DNA of 64,000 nucleotides from Gammaproteobacteria bacterium (GTDB lineage Bacteria > Pseudomonadota > Gammaproteobacteria > Steroidobacterales > GCA-2729495): positions 62,001 to 126,000 of the forward strand of contig JAJFJS010000035.1 in the NCBI GenBank assembly GCA_021773815.1, written 5' to 3'. The notes under the pieces were generated by a model. The model did no database searches and was not told where the DNA came from. It saw only the letters and a program-made list of their open reading frames with translations. How positions within the stretch are numbered: the first letter of the stretch is position 1; each line of letters opens with the position of its first letter. Positions 7,750-16,603 of this stretch are shown here, piece by piece. Position numbers and translations under genes: made by a program.

Positions 7750-9525
7750 TCAGAACTGCTCGTCATCCAAGGCCATGGTCGTACCGGCGCCGGTAACGAT
7801 CGCGGCACGGTAGGCGCCGGCCAGCGGCAACACCTGCTCGGCGAAAAAGCGGGCCGTCACGATCTTCGCCGCACAGAACGACCGGTCGCCCGCACCCGCA
7901 TCGATCTGCCCCGCCGCGACCGCGGCCGCGCGCGCCATCTGCCAGCCGCCGCACACGGTGCCCATCAGCATCAGGAAATTGAATGCCACGGCGCCCGGCG
8001 TATCCGCATCATCGGCAAAATGTTCGGCCAGCCATTGCGCGGCGGCGGTCAGTTCGCCGACCCCCGTCTGCAACGCGTCGCGAATCGCCGTGAGCCGCTC
8101 GTCGGCCGCATCCAGCCCGTCGACCGTCGCCTGAATATCGCCGATCAGGTCCCTCAGGGCCTGCCCGCCGTCGCGCAGGATCTTGCGTCCGATCAGATCG
8201 TTCGCCTGGATACCCGTCGTGCCTTCATAGATCGTCGTAATGCGCGCATCGCGCAGATGTTGTGCCGCGCCGGTTTCCTCGACGTACCCCATGCCACCGT
8301 GCACCTGCAGCCCGATCGACGCCAGCGACTGGGCCGTCTCGGTGCACCAGCCCTTGACGACCGGCGTCAACAGTTCAAGCCTCGCCCGCTCGCGATCTCT
8401 GCTCGCGGCATCCGGCGAGTGATGCGCATAATCGAGATGGGCGCCGGCGGTATAAGCCAGTCCGCGCATGGCCTCAATATGCGCCTTCATGTGCATCAGC
8501 ATCCGCCGCACGTCCGGATGCTCGATGATCGCCACACCGGATTTTCCGCCGGGCTTCTGCCCCTGAACCCGGTCGCGCGCATAGCCGAGTGCCTGCTGAT
8601 AGGCGCGCTCGGCAATCGCGACACCCTCCAGACCGACACCGAGGCGCGCGTGATTCATCATCGTGAACATGCAGGCCAGCCCGCTGTTGGGTTCACCGAC
8701 GAGATAGCCGAACGCATTGTCGAACGACAGGACGCAGGTCGGACTGCCGTGGATACCGAGCTTGTGCTCGACCGACACCGGCCACACCTCGTTGCGTTCG
8801 CCTAACGCGCCGTCCGTGCCGATCAGCCGCTTCGGCACCGCGAACAGCGACAGGCCCCGAACGCCGGGCGGCGCATCGACGAGCCGCGCGAGCACGAGGT
8901 GAATGATGTTGTCCGTCATCTCGTGGTCACCCCACGTGATGAAGATCTTCTGCCCGGTGATCCGGTAGCCATCACCGTCCGCCACCGCCGTCGAGCGAAT
9001 GGCGGCCAGGTCCGAACCGGCCTGCGGCTCGGTCAGATTCATCGTGCCGGTCCATTCACCGGCAATCATCTTGTTCAGCATCAGCGCCTTGAGCGCATCG
9101 CTACCGTGTTCCTCGATAGCGCGGGCCGCCCCCTGCGTCAGCAGCGGGCACAGTGACCAGGCGAGACTCGCCGACTGCCACATCTCTTCGACGGCCAGAC
9201 CGACGAGGTACGGCAATCCCATGCCGCCGATGTCCGACGACTGCGAGATACCCGCCCAGCCGCCTGCGGTGAATTGCCGGTAGACGGTCTTGAACTCGTC
9301 CGGCACGACGACCTTGCCGTCTTCGACGCGCGTGCCCTCGCGGTCACCGATCTCATTGACCGGCGCGACCACCTCATTGGCCAGCTGCGCGGCCTCATCG
9401 AGGACGGCCTCGACCAGATCCGGCGTCGCTTCCTCGAATCCCGGCAGCCGGTTGATGCGTTCGAGGCCGGCGAGATGCGTGATGGCAAACAGCATATCGC
9501 TGACCGGGGCGCGATAATCAGACAT
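7750..9525 (-). CDS. Acyl-CoA dehydrogenase, long (about 590 aa) subfamily
   Basis: An FAD enzyme introducing the alpha,beta double bond into an acyl-CoA. The 591-residue length, and a C-terminal extension of about 120 residues after the core, match the subfamily that includes DmdC (3-methylmercaptopropionyl-CoA dehydrogenase). Motifs: MNLTEPQAGSDL (FAD and substrate binding), VHGGMGYVEE, and IYEGTTGIQANDLIGRK, which carries the catalytic glutamate. The ATG at 9525 follows AGGAG at 8-9 bases. Without other DMSP genes nearby, DmdC is only one option; general fatty acyl-CoA oxidation is equally possible. Confidence 0.92.
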   Translation of the reverse strand: MSDYRAPVSDMLFAITHLAGLERINRLPGFEEATPDLVEAVLDEAAQLANEVVAPVNEIGDREGTRVEDGKVVVPDEFKTVYRQFTAGGWAGISQSSDIGGMGLPYLVGLAVEEMWQSASLAWSLCPLLTQGAARAIEEHGSDALKALMLNKMIAGEWTGTMNLTEPQAGSDLAAIRSTAVADGDGYRITGQKIFITWGDHEMTDNIIHLVLARLVDAPPGVRGLSLFAVPKRLIGTDGALGERNEVWPVSVEHKLGIHGSPTCVLSFDNAFGYLVGEPNSGLACMFTMMNHARLGVGLEGVAIAERAYQQALGYARDRVQGQKPGGKSGVAIIEHPDVRRMLMHMKAHIEAMRGLAYTAGAHLDYAHHSPDAASRDRERARLELLTPVVKGWCTETAQSLASIGLQVHGGMGYVEETGAAQHLRDARITTIYEGTTGIQANDLIGRKILRDGGQALRDLIGDIQATVDGLDAADERLTAIRDALQTGVGELTAAAQWLAEHFADDADTPGAVAFNFLMLMGTVCGGWQMARAAAVAAGQIDAGAGDRSFCAAKIVTARFFAEQVLPLAGAYRAAIVTGAGTTMALDDEQF

Positions 9526-9657
9526 AACAGACTTCTCCTGATTCAGGCGGCGTATTCTATCAATACCCGCCGTGTCTGCGGGTACGGGTTTACCCCGGCC
9601 GCCGCCGCCGGCCCCACGGGCTTGCCGTCGGGCGCCGGAACCGTTCAGAATCGCCAC

Positions 9658-10521
9658 ATGAGCCGGCCAGACAGTTCCTACATCCTGACGATTGTCTGTC
9701 CCGACACCGTCGGCATCGTCGCCGCCGTCGCCGGATTCCTCGCCGAGCGGCGGTATTTCATCGAGGCCTCCGATCATTACGGCGACCCGGACACGCAGCG
9801 ATTCTTCATGCGCACCCGGTTCACGCCGACGGACGAGCCGTTCTCGCGGACGCGGTTCACAGACGCATTTGCACCGATCGCCGAACGATTTGCCATGGAT
9901 TGGCACGTGTTCGACCTGAAGATATTGCCGCGCGTGTTGCTCGTCGCATCAAAACACGAGCATTGCGTCAACGACCTGTTGTATCGCTACCGAACCGGCG
10001 CACTGCGCATGACGATCCCGGCGATCGTCTCCAACCACCTCGACCTCGCACCGCTGGCAGACTGGCACCGGGTTCCGTTTTTCCACGTGCCCGTGGAACC
10101 CGGCGGCAAACCTGCGGCCGAACGCCGGCTGCTCGAAATTATCGACGACACGAAGGCGGACCTCGTCGTGCTGGCGCGCTACATGCAGATTCTGAGCGAC
10201 GAACTGTGCCACCGGATGGCCGGACGCATGATCAATATCCACCACTCCTTCCTGCCCGGATTCAAGGGCGCGCGGCCGTATCACAAGGCGCACGAGCACG
10301 GCGTAAAACTGATTGGCGCCACCGCGCACTACGTCAGCCCGGCGCTCGACGAGGGTCCGATCATCGAGCAGATGGTCGAGCGCGTCGATCATGGGCAATC
10401 CGTCGACGAACTCGTCGCGGTCGGGCGCGACGTGGAAAGCATCACGCTGGCCCGCGCCGTCGGGCTGCACATCAATCACCGCGTGTTCCCGAACGGCAAC
10501 AAGACCGTCGTGTTCAGGTAG
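9658..10521 (+). CDS. purU: Formyltetrahydrofolate deformylase
   Basis: Hydrolyses 10-formyl-THF to formate and THF, balancing one-carbon pools and supplying formate to PurT. The 287-residue protein has an N-terminal ACT domain (about 5-85: LTIVCPDTVGIVAAVAGFL) and a C-terminal formyltransferase fold (about 90-285) with INIHHSFLPGFKGA near 193-206 and the catalytic Asp in LDEGPIIEQ near 228. The length equals E. coli PurU (280). The ATG at 9658 is divergent from the acyl-CoA dehydrogenase gene with 132 bases between. Confidence 0.95.
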   Translation: MSRPDSSYILTIVCPDTVGIVAAVAGFLAERRYFIEASDHYGDPDTQRFFMRTRFTPTDEPFSRTRFTDAFAPIAERFAMDWHVFDLKILPRVLLVASKHEHCVNDLLYRYRTGALRMTIPAIVSNHLDLAPLADWHRVPFFHVPVEPGGKPAAERRLLEIIDDTKADLVVLARYMQILSDELCHRMAGRMINIHHSFLPGFKGARPYHKAHEHGVKLIGATAHYVSPALDEGPIIEQMVERVDHGQSVDELVAVGRDVESITLARAVGLHINHRVFPNGNKTVVFR

Positions 10522-10531
10522 ACGGCGACCG

Positions 10532-12481
10532 TTACCCGCCGTCGCCGGTACCGATATGGGTATCGAGAAAGCGGCCGATCCGGGTCAACATATCTATTCG
10601 ATAATCTTCTCGCCAGAGCGAATGTGCCGTGTTTTTATAGAGCACCAGTTCGGTGTCCTTGTCGGCTTTTTTCAGCGCCTTGTTCAGCAGCTTGCTGTGC
10701 CGTACGGAAACGTTGATGTCCCGGTCGCCGTGAAACAAGATCACCGGTCGCTGGATCTCCGCTGCACGCCTCAGCGGCGAACCTTGCTCCAGCGTCTCTT
10801 CCTCCGTGCCGATGTATTCCCTGGTCGCATTGCGGTTCAGAAAATTTCGATAGTCCTTGATCAACGTCCAGGGATCCGTCACGCCCGCAATGCTGCCCGT
10901 GCATCGATACAGTTGCGGCGCTTCAATCGCGCCGAGCAGCGCGGCGTATCCGCCATAGCTCCAGCCGAGGATGCAGACTCGCCGGGGATCGGCAATGCCT
11001 TCATCGATCAGCCACTGCGTACCATCGTTGATATCGTTCACGGCGGTACGCCACTGTCGGAAACCACCCTCTCCTGCCCAGTCATTCCCGTACCCGCCGG
11101 ATCCGCGGAAGTTGCTCTGCAATACGGCGTAACCCTGCGCGGCCAGGTACTGCGGCAACCAGTCAAATTCCCAGATGTCACGGCTCTCGGGACCGCCATG
11201 CGGCATGATCACGGTCGGCAATGCACCGGCTTCGCTGTTTACCGGTAGCGTCAGGTAGCCGGGAACCTCCGCACCGTCGCGCGCCGAATAGGAGATCGGT
11301 TTCATGGCGGCCAGTTCCTGACCCTCCATCTCAGGCCGCCGACGATAGATCTCTTCCATCCGGTTTTCCTCGAGATCCAGCCGGAAGTAAGTGCCCGGAT
11401 CGCGATCACTGCGAATCAGCACCAGGTAATATCGCCGGTTCCACGATTCGTCGATAACACTGACGAGCTTGCCGGGCATGACCTGCGAAACCCGCTCATG
11501 AATTTTTTCTACCGCATCGTCGAAGTAGTGAAGTTTCGGCTTATCGGTCACGTAAGTGACGGCCGCCAGGCGCTGGTAGCGGCCCAACGTCAAAGTTCCA
11601 TTAATATCAACGGCCGGATGCGCAAAAACGATCCGATCCTCACGCTGTCGACTCAGATCTTCTGACATTAACGCGAGACGACCCTCGTACGGCTTGTATA
11701 CCAGCAACGCATTGCGGTCCTCGCCGAAGCCGATCGGGTAATAATCGTCATTGATTTCTTCCATCCGCGCCTCGTGCAGCACGGTCCATTTGTCGGAGTC
11801 GGCGAGACGAAAGTACCACTTCTTCTTTTGTGAACTCATATACAGTCGCAGTCGTACGGTGCCTCGACCGTCCGAAATCCACTCCCGGGTTCCGTCCCGG
11901 TCGCGTTCTACGATGCTGGTTCGTCCCGTATAAATATCGAGCTTGCTGACCCCCGAGCCCCTGTCGGTAGGCATTTCGACCAGCACGTGTTCGGGATCGT
12001 CAGGCAACCAATCGACGATATCGTCCTGAAACTGCGTATCCTGGTTCTTCAGTTTGTCCTGCAGCAGCACGCGATTATCACTGCCATCGATGTTCACCGC
12101 GACCAGGCGGGTTACTGAAAACAGCATGCCACGTCGGCTGTCGATACCCTCGAAGCCACACAGCAGGCGCGTGTCATTCGCCCATTCGCACCACTGGATA
12201 TCGAACTTGCCGGGCGTGCTCGCGACCACCGGCACCGGATCCCCGTCAGCCGCCATGACGTAGGCAACGGGAACGCCGGCCTCGACCATGTGCAGGAATG
12301 AAACGGTCGAACCGTCGGGCGACAGGCGCACGCCCCATAGTTCAGGAAACTTACCGAATGCCGCGGCAAGCGGCTCCGCGACATCTCTCGCCGATGCAGA
12401 CCGGCCGACACCCGGCACCAGTATGGCGGCCGTGGCGACGGCAATAACTACGGCAATGGCGCGGCGAGTCGGGCTGAACAC
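10532..12481 (-). CDS. S9 family (prolyl oligopeptidase-type) serine peptidase, exported
   Basis: A 649-residue peptidase predicted to cleave short peptides in the periplasm or at the surface. A hydrophobic signal segment (AIAVVIAVATAAILVPGV) opens the protein, a beta-propeller-like region spans about 40-400, and an alpha/beta hydrolase domain follows with GWSYGGY (Ser near 511), HGDRDI (Asp near 587) and TAHSLW (His near 621). The GTG at 12481 is preferred over TTG at 12487 because GGAG lies at a proper distance from it. It resembles dipeptidyl aminopeptidase/acylaminoacyl peptidases; the exact specificity is not readable. Confidence 0.9.
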   Translation of the reverse strand: MFSPTRRAIAVVIAVATAAILVPGVGRSASARDVAEPLAAAFGKFPELWGVRLSPDGSTVSFLHMVEAGVPVAYVMAADGDPVPVVASTPGKFDIQWCEWANDTRLLCGFEGIDSRRGMLFSVTRLVAVNIDGSDNRVLLQDKLKNQDTQFQDDIVDWLPDDPEHVLVEMPTDRGSGVSKLDIYTGRTSIVERDRDGTREWISDGRGTVRLRLYMSSQKKKWYFRLADSDKWTVLHEARMEEINDDYYPIGFGEDRNALLVYKPYEGRLALMSEDLSRQREDRIVFAHPAVDINGTLTLGRYQRLAAVTYVTDKPKLHYFDDAVEKIHERVSQVMPGKLVSVIDESWNRRYYLVLIRSDRDPGTYFRLDLEENRMEEIYRRRPEMEGQELAAMKPISYSARDGAEVPGYLTLPVNSEAGALPTVIMPHGGPESRDIWEFDWLPQYLAAQGYAVLQSNFRGSGGYGNDWAGEGGFRQWRTAVNDINDGTQWLIDEGIADPRRVCILGWSYGGYAALLGAIEAPQLYRCTGSIAGVTDPWTLIKDYRNFLNRNATREYIGTEEETLEQGSPLRRAAEIQRPVILFHGDRDINVSVRHSKLLNKALKKADKDTELVLYKNTAHSLWREDYRIDMLTRIGRFLDTHIGTGDGG

Positions 12482-12524
12482 GGTCAATCTCCGGCAGTTC
12501 CGCCAACCATTCTAAAATAAATTT

Positions 12525-12550
12525 GATCCCGGAAAAAGCACCTGTTCCGG
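12525..12550 (-). terminator. Weak terminator candidate after DAHP synthase
   Basis: The stem CCGGAA/TTCCGG around a 10-base loop is followed on the minus strand by GATCAAATTTATTTT. The stem is short and the U-tract interrupted, so it is a weak candidate only. Confidence 0.3.
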
Positions 12551-12571
12551 ATGCCGCGCATCAGGTGGCCG

Positions 12572-13636
12572 TCAGCGTGCGGCGATTGAGGGACGCAACG
12601 CGGCCGCGGCGGCAAGCAAAGTCTTCTCTGTCGTTTCCCAGTCGATGCAACCGTCGGTCACCGACACGCCGTATTTCAGATCGGCGAGGTTCGACGTAAT
12701 TTTCTGGTTGCCGGCATGCAGGTTGCTCTCGAGCATCAGACCGATGATCGAGCGATTGCCGCTGACGACCTGTTCGATGCAATTGCGCGCGACGACCGGC
12801 TGCACCTCGGGATCCTTACTGCTGTTGGCATGACTGCAGTCGATGACGACATGATCGGGCAGGCCCGCGTTGACCAGCGCCTGCGACGCGGCCGCGACAC
12901 TCTGCGCGTCGTAGTTCGGCTGGCCGCCGCCGCCGCGCAAGACCACATGCCCGTATGCGTTGCCGCGCGTCTGGAACACCGCCGTCCGGCCTTTCTGGTT
13001 GATGCCGAGAAAATGATGCGGCTGACGGGCCGACTGCAGCGCATCGATCGCCACCTGCAGCGAGCCGTCGGTGCCGTTCTTGAAGCCGACCGGCGTCGAC
13101 AGGCCGCTGGCCATCTCGCGATGCGTCTGCGACTCGGTCGTGCGCGCACCGATGGCCGTCCACGTGATCAGTTCGCCCATGTATTGCGGCATGATCGGGT
13201 CGAGCGCCTCGGTGGCGGTCGGCAACCCACGCTCGCCCAGCGCGAGCAGCAGCTTGCGCGCGATGCGGATGCCCTTCTCGATATGAAAGGAATCGTCCAT
13301 GTCCGGGTCGTTGATCAACCCCTTCCAGCCGACCGTAGTGCGCGGTTTCTCGAAATACACGCGCATCAGGATAAACAGCGTGTCGGCGACCTCCGCGGCG
13401 AGCCGCTGCAGGCGGTCGGCGTATTCGAGGGCCGCATCGACATCGTGAATGGAGCACGGGCCGACAACGGCGAACAGGCGCCGATCCCTGCCGTCGAGGA
13501 TGTCCCTGATGACGGCGCGGCTGCGAAGCACGGCCGCTTCGACAATCGGCGTGGTCGGCAACTCCGCCATGATCTCGGCGGGTGTCGGCAGAATCGTCTT
13601 GTTGACGACGTTGACGTTGTAAATCTGGCTGTCCAT
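12572..13636 (-). CDS. 3-deoxy-7-phosphoheptulonate (DAHP) synthase, AroG/F type
   Basis: Condenses phosphoenolpyruvate with erythrose 4-phosphate, the first step of the shikimate pathway. The 354-residue protein matches class I-alpha enzymes (E. coli AroG, 350 aa): VVGPCSIHD, MRVYFEKPRTTVGWKG, GLINDPDMD, IGARTTESQTHRE, GFKNGTDGSL and DCSHANSSKD, the last with metal and substrate residues. The ATG at 13636 was chosen on homology; the ribosome site is weak and another in-frame ATG lies 24 bases upstream. Which aromatic amino acid feeds back on it (Phe, Tyr or Trp) cannot be told. Confidence 0.95.
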   Translation of the reverse strand: MDSQIYNVNVVNKTILPTPAEIMAELPTTPIVEAAVLRSRAVIRDILDGRDRRLFAVVGPCSIHDVDAALEYADRLQRLAAEVADTLFILMRVYFEKPRTTVGWKGLINDPDMDDSFHIEKGIRIARKLLLALGERGLPTATEALDPIMPQYMGELITWTAIGARTTESQTHREMASGLSTPVGFKNGTDGSLQVAIDALQSARQPHHFLGINQKGRTAVFQTRGNAYGHVVLRGGGGQPNYDAQSVAAASQALVNAGLPDHVVIDCSHANSSKDPEVQPVVARNCIEQVVSGNRSIIGLMLESNLHAGNQKITSNLADLKYGVSVTDGCIDWETTEKTLLAAAAALRPSIAAR

Positions 13637-13827
13637 ATCCTGATCCGGTAGCGGCGGCATCGGCCGGGCGCATAGCCGGGCGGACCCGGCGAGGCCGGCA
13701 AGGATACCAGTTTCAGGGTGACGGGGAAGCCGGGCGCCGGACCGGTATCCGCCGCCGGCCAAGCTGACGTAGAATCAACGGAGCATCCTAAGCAGACTCA
13801 GGAATAACCCATGAAGGCAGTACGCTC

Positions 13828-14631
13828 GTGCCCCGCAAGAAACTGCTGAGGGCACGTCAGAAACTCGGCAAGTACCGCATCGATCGGCGCCTGTCCGACG
13901 GCCCTCGAGCCTCCGTCTACCAGGCCTATGACACCATCCACGGCATCAAGGTCGCACTGAAAATCCCCGATCCGGAGATCATGGACGACGAATTCCTCGA
14001 CGAGTTCCGTCGCGAGGCACGCCTGTCCGAGCGCATGGAGCACCCGAACGTGCTGCCGATCCAGAACGCCTGTTTCCTGGACGGGTTCTTCGTCATCGCA
14101 ATGCCGCTCGGCATCGAGACGCTGGCCGACCGGCTGACGCGGCGTATATCGAACGAACGGGCGCTTGATTTTACGCGTCAGGCGCTGGCCGCCGTCGCCC
14201 ATGCACACAGTCGCAAGATCATCCATTGCGACGTCAAGCCCGAAAACTTCATCCTGTTTCCCGACAACCGGTTGCGACTGACCGACTTCGGGTTTTCGAA
14301 AATCGCGCTGCGTTCGCTCAAACGCGCGTCGGGTTCGGGCACCGTCGGTTACCTGTCGCCCGAACAGGCGCTGGGGCGGCCGATGTTTCAGTCCGATGTC
14401 TTCGCGCTGGGACTGGTTATCTACGAGATGTTCAGCGGCGAATTACCGGAATGGCCATACAAATGGCCGCCGCCCGGCTATGCACGAATTCGCGGCAAAT
14501 TGCGGCCCAAGATGCTGACCTGGCTGCGCACGGCGCTGGAGTTCAAACCGCAGGACCGGTTCAAGAACGCGGTCACGATGCAGCGCGCGCTGGACAAGAT
14601 TCATCTGAAGGTGGTGAAGCGTGCCCGCTAA
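13828..14631 (+). CDS. Eukaryote-like serine/threonine protein kinase
   Basis: A 267-residue single-domain Hanks kinase without transmembrane or sensor extension, thus probably cytoplasmic. Conserved elements: VALKIPD (ATP lysine near 45), HCDVKPENF (catalytic loop, Asp near 135), LTDFGFSK (metal-binding DFG near 152) and GTVGYLSPEQ (activation segment). The catalytic loop reads HCD rather than HRD, so it is a non-RD kinase. The GTG start at 13828 has only a weak ribosome site. A 12-codon frame starting at ATG 13811 overlaps it and could couple translation. It overlaps the PP2C gene by 11 bases. Confidence 0.9.
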   Translation: MPRKKLLRARQKLGKYRIDRRLSDGPRASVYQAYDTIHGIKVALKIPDPEIMDDEFLDEFRREARLSERMEHPNVLPIQNACFLDGFFVIAMPLGIETLADRLTRRISNERALDFTRQALAAVAHAHSRKIIHCDVKPENFILFPDNRLRLTDFGFSKIALRSLKRASGSGTVGYLSPEQALGRPMFQSDVFALGLVIYEMFSGELPEWPYKWPPPGYARIRGKLRPKMLTWLRTALEFKPQDRFKNAVTMQRALDKIHLKVVKRAR

Positions 14632-15484
14632 CAGCACGCCAGAAATGAGCCACAAGGGGGCCCTCAAGGCCGTACGCATGCTGGTCGGCGCGGCGGATGC
14701 GGAACACGAAGCGTATACGACGACGCTCGGCGAGGTCGCGGTCGTCTCGATCGCCAACAGCGATAAGCCTGGACCGAACGAGGACTCGGCCGCACTGATC
14801 CCGGTCAATGACCGGCACCTCGTACTGATCGTCGCCGACGGCGTCGGCGGCATGGCCGGGGCGCGGCGCGCGTCGAACCTGACCGTCGAGACGCTCAGCC
14901 GGCATATCGCCGGCATCGACGCCACCAACGAGCCGCGCCTGCGGACCGCGATCCTCGACGGTATCGAGGCCGCCAACCAGGCGGTGCTCGATCTCGGCAA
15001 CGGTTCGGCCAGCACGCTGGCCCTGGCCGAAATCGGTCCCGGCTACGTGCGAACCTACCATGTCGGTGATTCCATCGTGCTGATGTGCGGGCAGCGCGGC
15101 AGGCTGAAGTTCCTGACGACGCCGCACTCCCCGGTCGGCTTCGCGATGGAGGCCGGCCTCATCGATGAATCCGAAGCGCTCCAGCACAATGAGCTGAACC
15201 TGATATTCAACGTCATCGGCTCGGCCGACATGCGCATCGAGGTCGGTTCCGAACTGCCGATCGCCCCGCTCGATTCCCTGCTGCTGGCCAGCGACGGCCT
15301 GACCGACAATGTCCTGCAGGATGAGATTATCGGGGCAATACGCACCGGGCCGGTCGCTGACGGGCTGGCCGAGATCACCGCCCTGGCCCGGCGGCGCATG
15401 GAGGTCGAGCGGCCGGGAGAACCATCCAAACCTGACGACTGCACGGCCATACTGTTTCGCCCGCAGCGACGCTCGGCTGACTGA
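14621..15484 (+). CDS. PP2C-type protein phosphatase
   Basis: A metal-dependent Ser/Thr phosphatase of 287 residues, the natural counterpart of the upstream kinase. PPM-family landmarks: NEDSA (near 54), VADGVGGMAGA (metal-binding Asp and Gly near 72), LLASDGLTDNV (near 222-232) and a late DDCTAILF. The GTG start at 14621 lies inside the end of the kinase gene (11-base overlap), so the two are translationally coupled. No regulatory or membrane domain is visible. The pair probably sets the phosphorylation state of shared targets that are not identified here. Confidence 0.88.
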   Translation: MPANSTPEMSHKGALKAVRMLVGAADAEHEAYTTTLGEVAVVSIANSDKPGPNEDSAALIPVNDRHLVLIVADGVGGMAGARRASNLTVETLSRHIAGIDATNEPRLRTAILDGIEAANQAVLDLGNGSASTLALAEIGPGYVRTYHVGDSIVLMCGQRGRLKFLTTPHSPVGFAMEAGLIDESEALQHNELNLIFNVIGSADMRIEVGSELPIAPLDSLLLASDGLTDNVLQDEIIGAIRTGPVADGLAEITALARRRMEVERPGEPSKPDDCTAILFRPQRRSAD

Positions 15485-15570
15485 CGCCACGAACGACCCG
15501 TCCGGCCCCGGCACCGGCATGAACAGCGGGCATCAGGTGAACGCGCCGGTGCAGCGCGCAAAAACTCCGA

Positions 15571-15598
15571 TTGCTACCCCGCGCTTCGCCTGTAGAAT
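15571..15598 (+). promoter_or_regulatory. Sigma-70-type promoter candidate
   Basis: TTGCTA (15571-15576) and TAGAAT (15593-15598) are separated by 16 bases, about 30 bases before the ATG at 15628, with GGAG in between as ribosome site. Confidence 0.5.
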
Positions 15599-15627
15599 GA
15601 CCGGTTCCAGAAAACCGGAGAACGACA

Positions 15628-16578
15628 ATGACAAAGCAATCCACCCTGAAGCCATTCGAGAAAGGCGATGTTTTTGTCGGCGCCACGCTGCTGAACAATG
15701 CCGACGACGATCACGCCGGCGACGGGCGCATCATTCAGTACGACGCCGACCTGAACGAGAAGGGGATTTTCTGGGCCGATGACACGACTCACCTGATCAC
15801 CGGGTTGAAGTTCGATCCCGATGGCAATCTGTGGGCATTCGACAGTATCGCGTACAAGGTCGTGCGCATCGCGCCGGACGGCAAGCGCCTGCCGAATGTC
15901 GATTTTGCGCAGCGGTCGTTTTCAAACTGCAATTTCACACCGGACGGCAACGTGCTGCTGGCCGAGCACCTCGTCGGCCATGAAATCAAGTTGCCGCCCA
16001 ACCGGCCGCTCGGCACGACGCTGTCGTTCATGCCCGGCACCGAGCGTTTCGGCGACGGCCACGTCTTCAAATTCACGCTCGACGGCGAGTGCCTGCAGGA
16101 ATTTGCGACCAAGACGTACGGCGGTATGCCCGGTTTCCTTGGCTGCACATCATCGGCGCTGGCGCCGGATGGCAAGACGCTGGTTTATTGTTCCGAGTTG
16201 AGTCCGCACCTGTGCCGCTATGACATCGAGGCTGACAAGCAACTCGATGACCTCATCACGTACGCACCCGACAGCGGCGACATGTCGATGACGATGGTCT
16301 ATCAGCCGGACGGCTCGCTGCTGCATATCATGGCGAACTTCCGCAAAGGCTTCTTCGTCCAGGCGCTGGACGATGCCGGCAACGTCACCCGGACCTACGA
16401 AATCGAGGGCACCGGCTGGGCGGGACTCGGCGCATCGATTGAACCGGGCATCGCGTTCGTCGGCAACTTCTTCACCGGCAGCGTGATCAAGCTGGATCTT
16501 GCCAGCGGCGAGACGCTCGCGCGGGCCGAGACCAACGTGGAGCGTTCGCTGGCGGGCATCGCGCAATACCCGGGCTGA
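15628..16578 (+). CDS. SMP-30/NHL-like beta-propeller protein
   Basis: A 316-residue protein built of repeated blade-like segments (GLKFDPDGNLWAFD, NFTPDGNVLLAEH, ALAPDGKTLVYCS, MVYQPDGSLLH) with the recurring x-PDG-x turn seen in SMP-30/gluconolactonase and NHL propellers. No signal peptide is visible, so it is probably cytoplasmic. The ATG at 15628 has GGAG at a proper distance and a promoter candidate upstream; the gene looks monocistronic. Gluconolactonase-like hydrolase activity is possible but the metal-binding residues were not confirmed, so function stays open. Confidence 0.75.
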   Translation: MTKQSTLKPFEKGDVFVGATLLNNADDDHAGDGRIIQYDADLNEKGIFWADDTTHLITGLKFDPDGNLWAFDSIAYKVVRIAPDGKRLPNVDFAQRSFSNCNFTPDGNVLLAEHLVGHEIKLPPNRPLGTTLSFMPGTERFGDGHVFKFTLDGECLQEFATKTYGGMPGFLGCTSSALAPDGKTLVYCSELSPHLCRYDIEADKQLDDLITYAPDSGDMSMTMVYQPDGSLLHIMANFRKGFFVQALDDAGNVTRTYEIEGTGWAGLGASIEPGIAFVGNFFTGSVIKLDLASGETLARAETNVERSLAGIAQYPG

Positions 16579-16603
16579 CGGCAGCTTCCGGGCGGCGCCG
16601 CTC

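Noticed and set aside
7750-9525. Reading the acyl-CoA dehydrogenase as DmdC of DMSP demethylation
   Set aside because: Length and motifs fit, but no dmdA, dmdB or dmdD lies nearby; a general acyl-CoA dehydrogenase name is safer.
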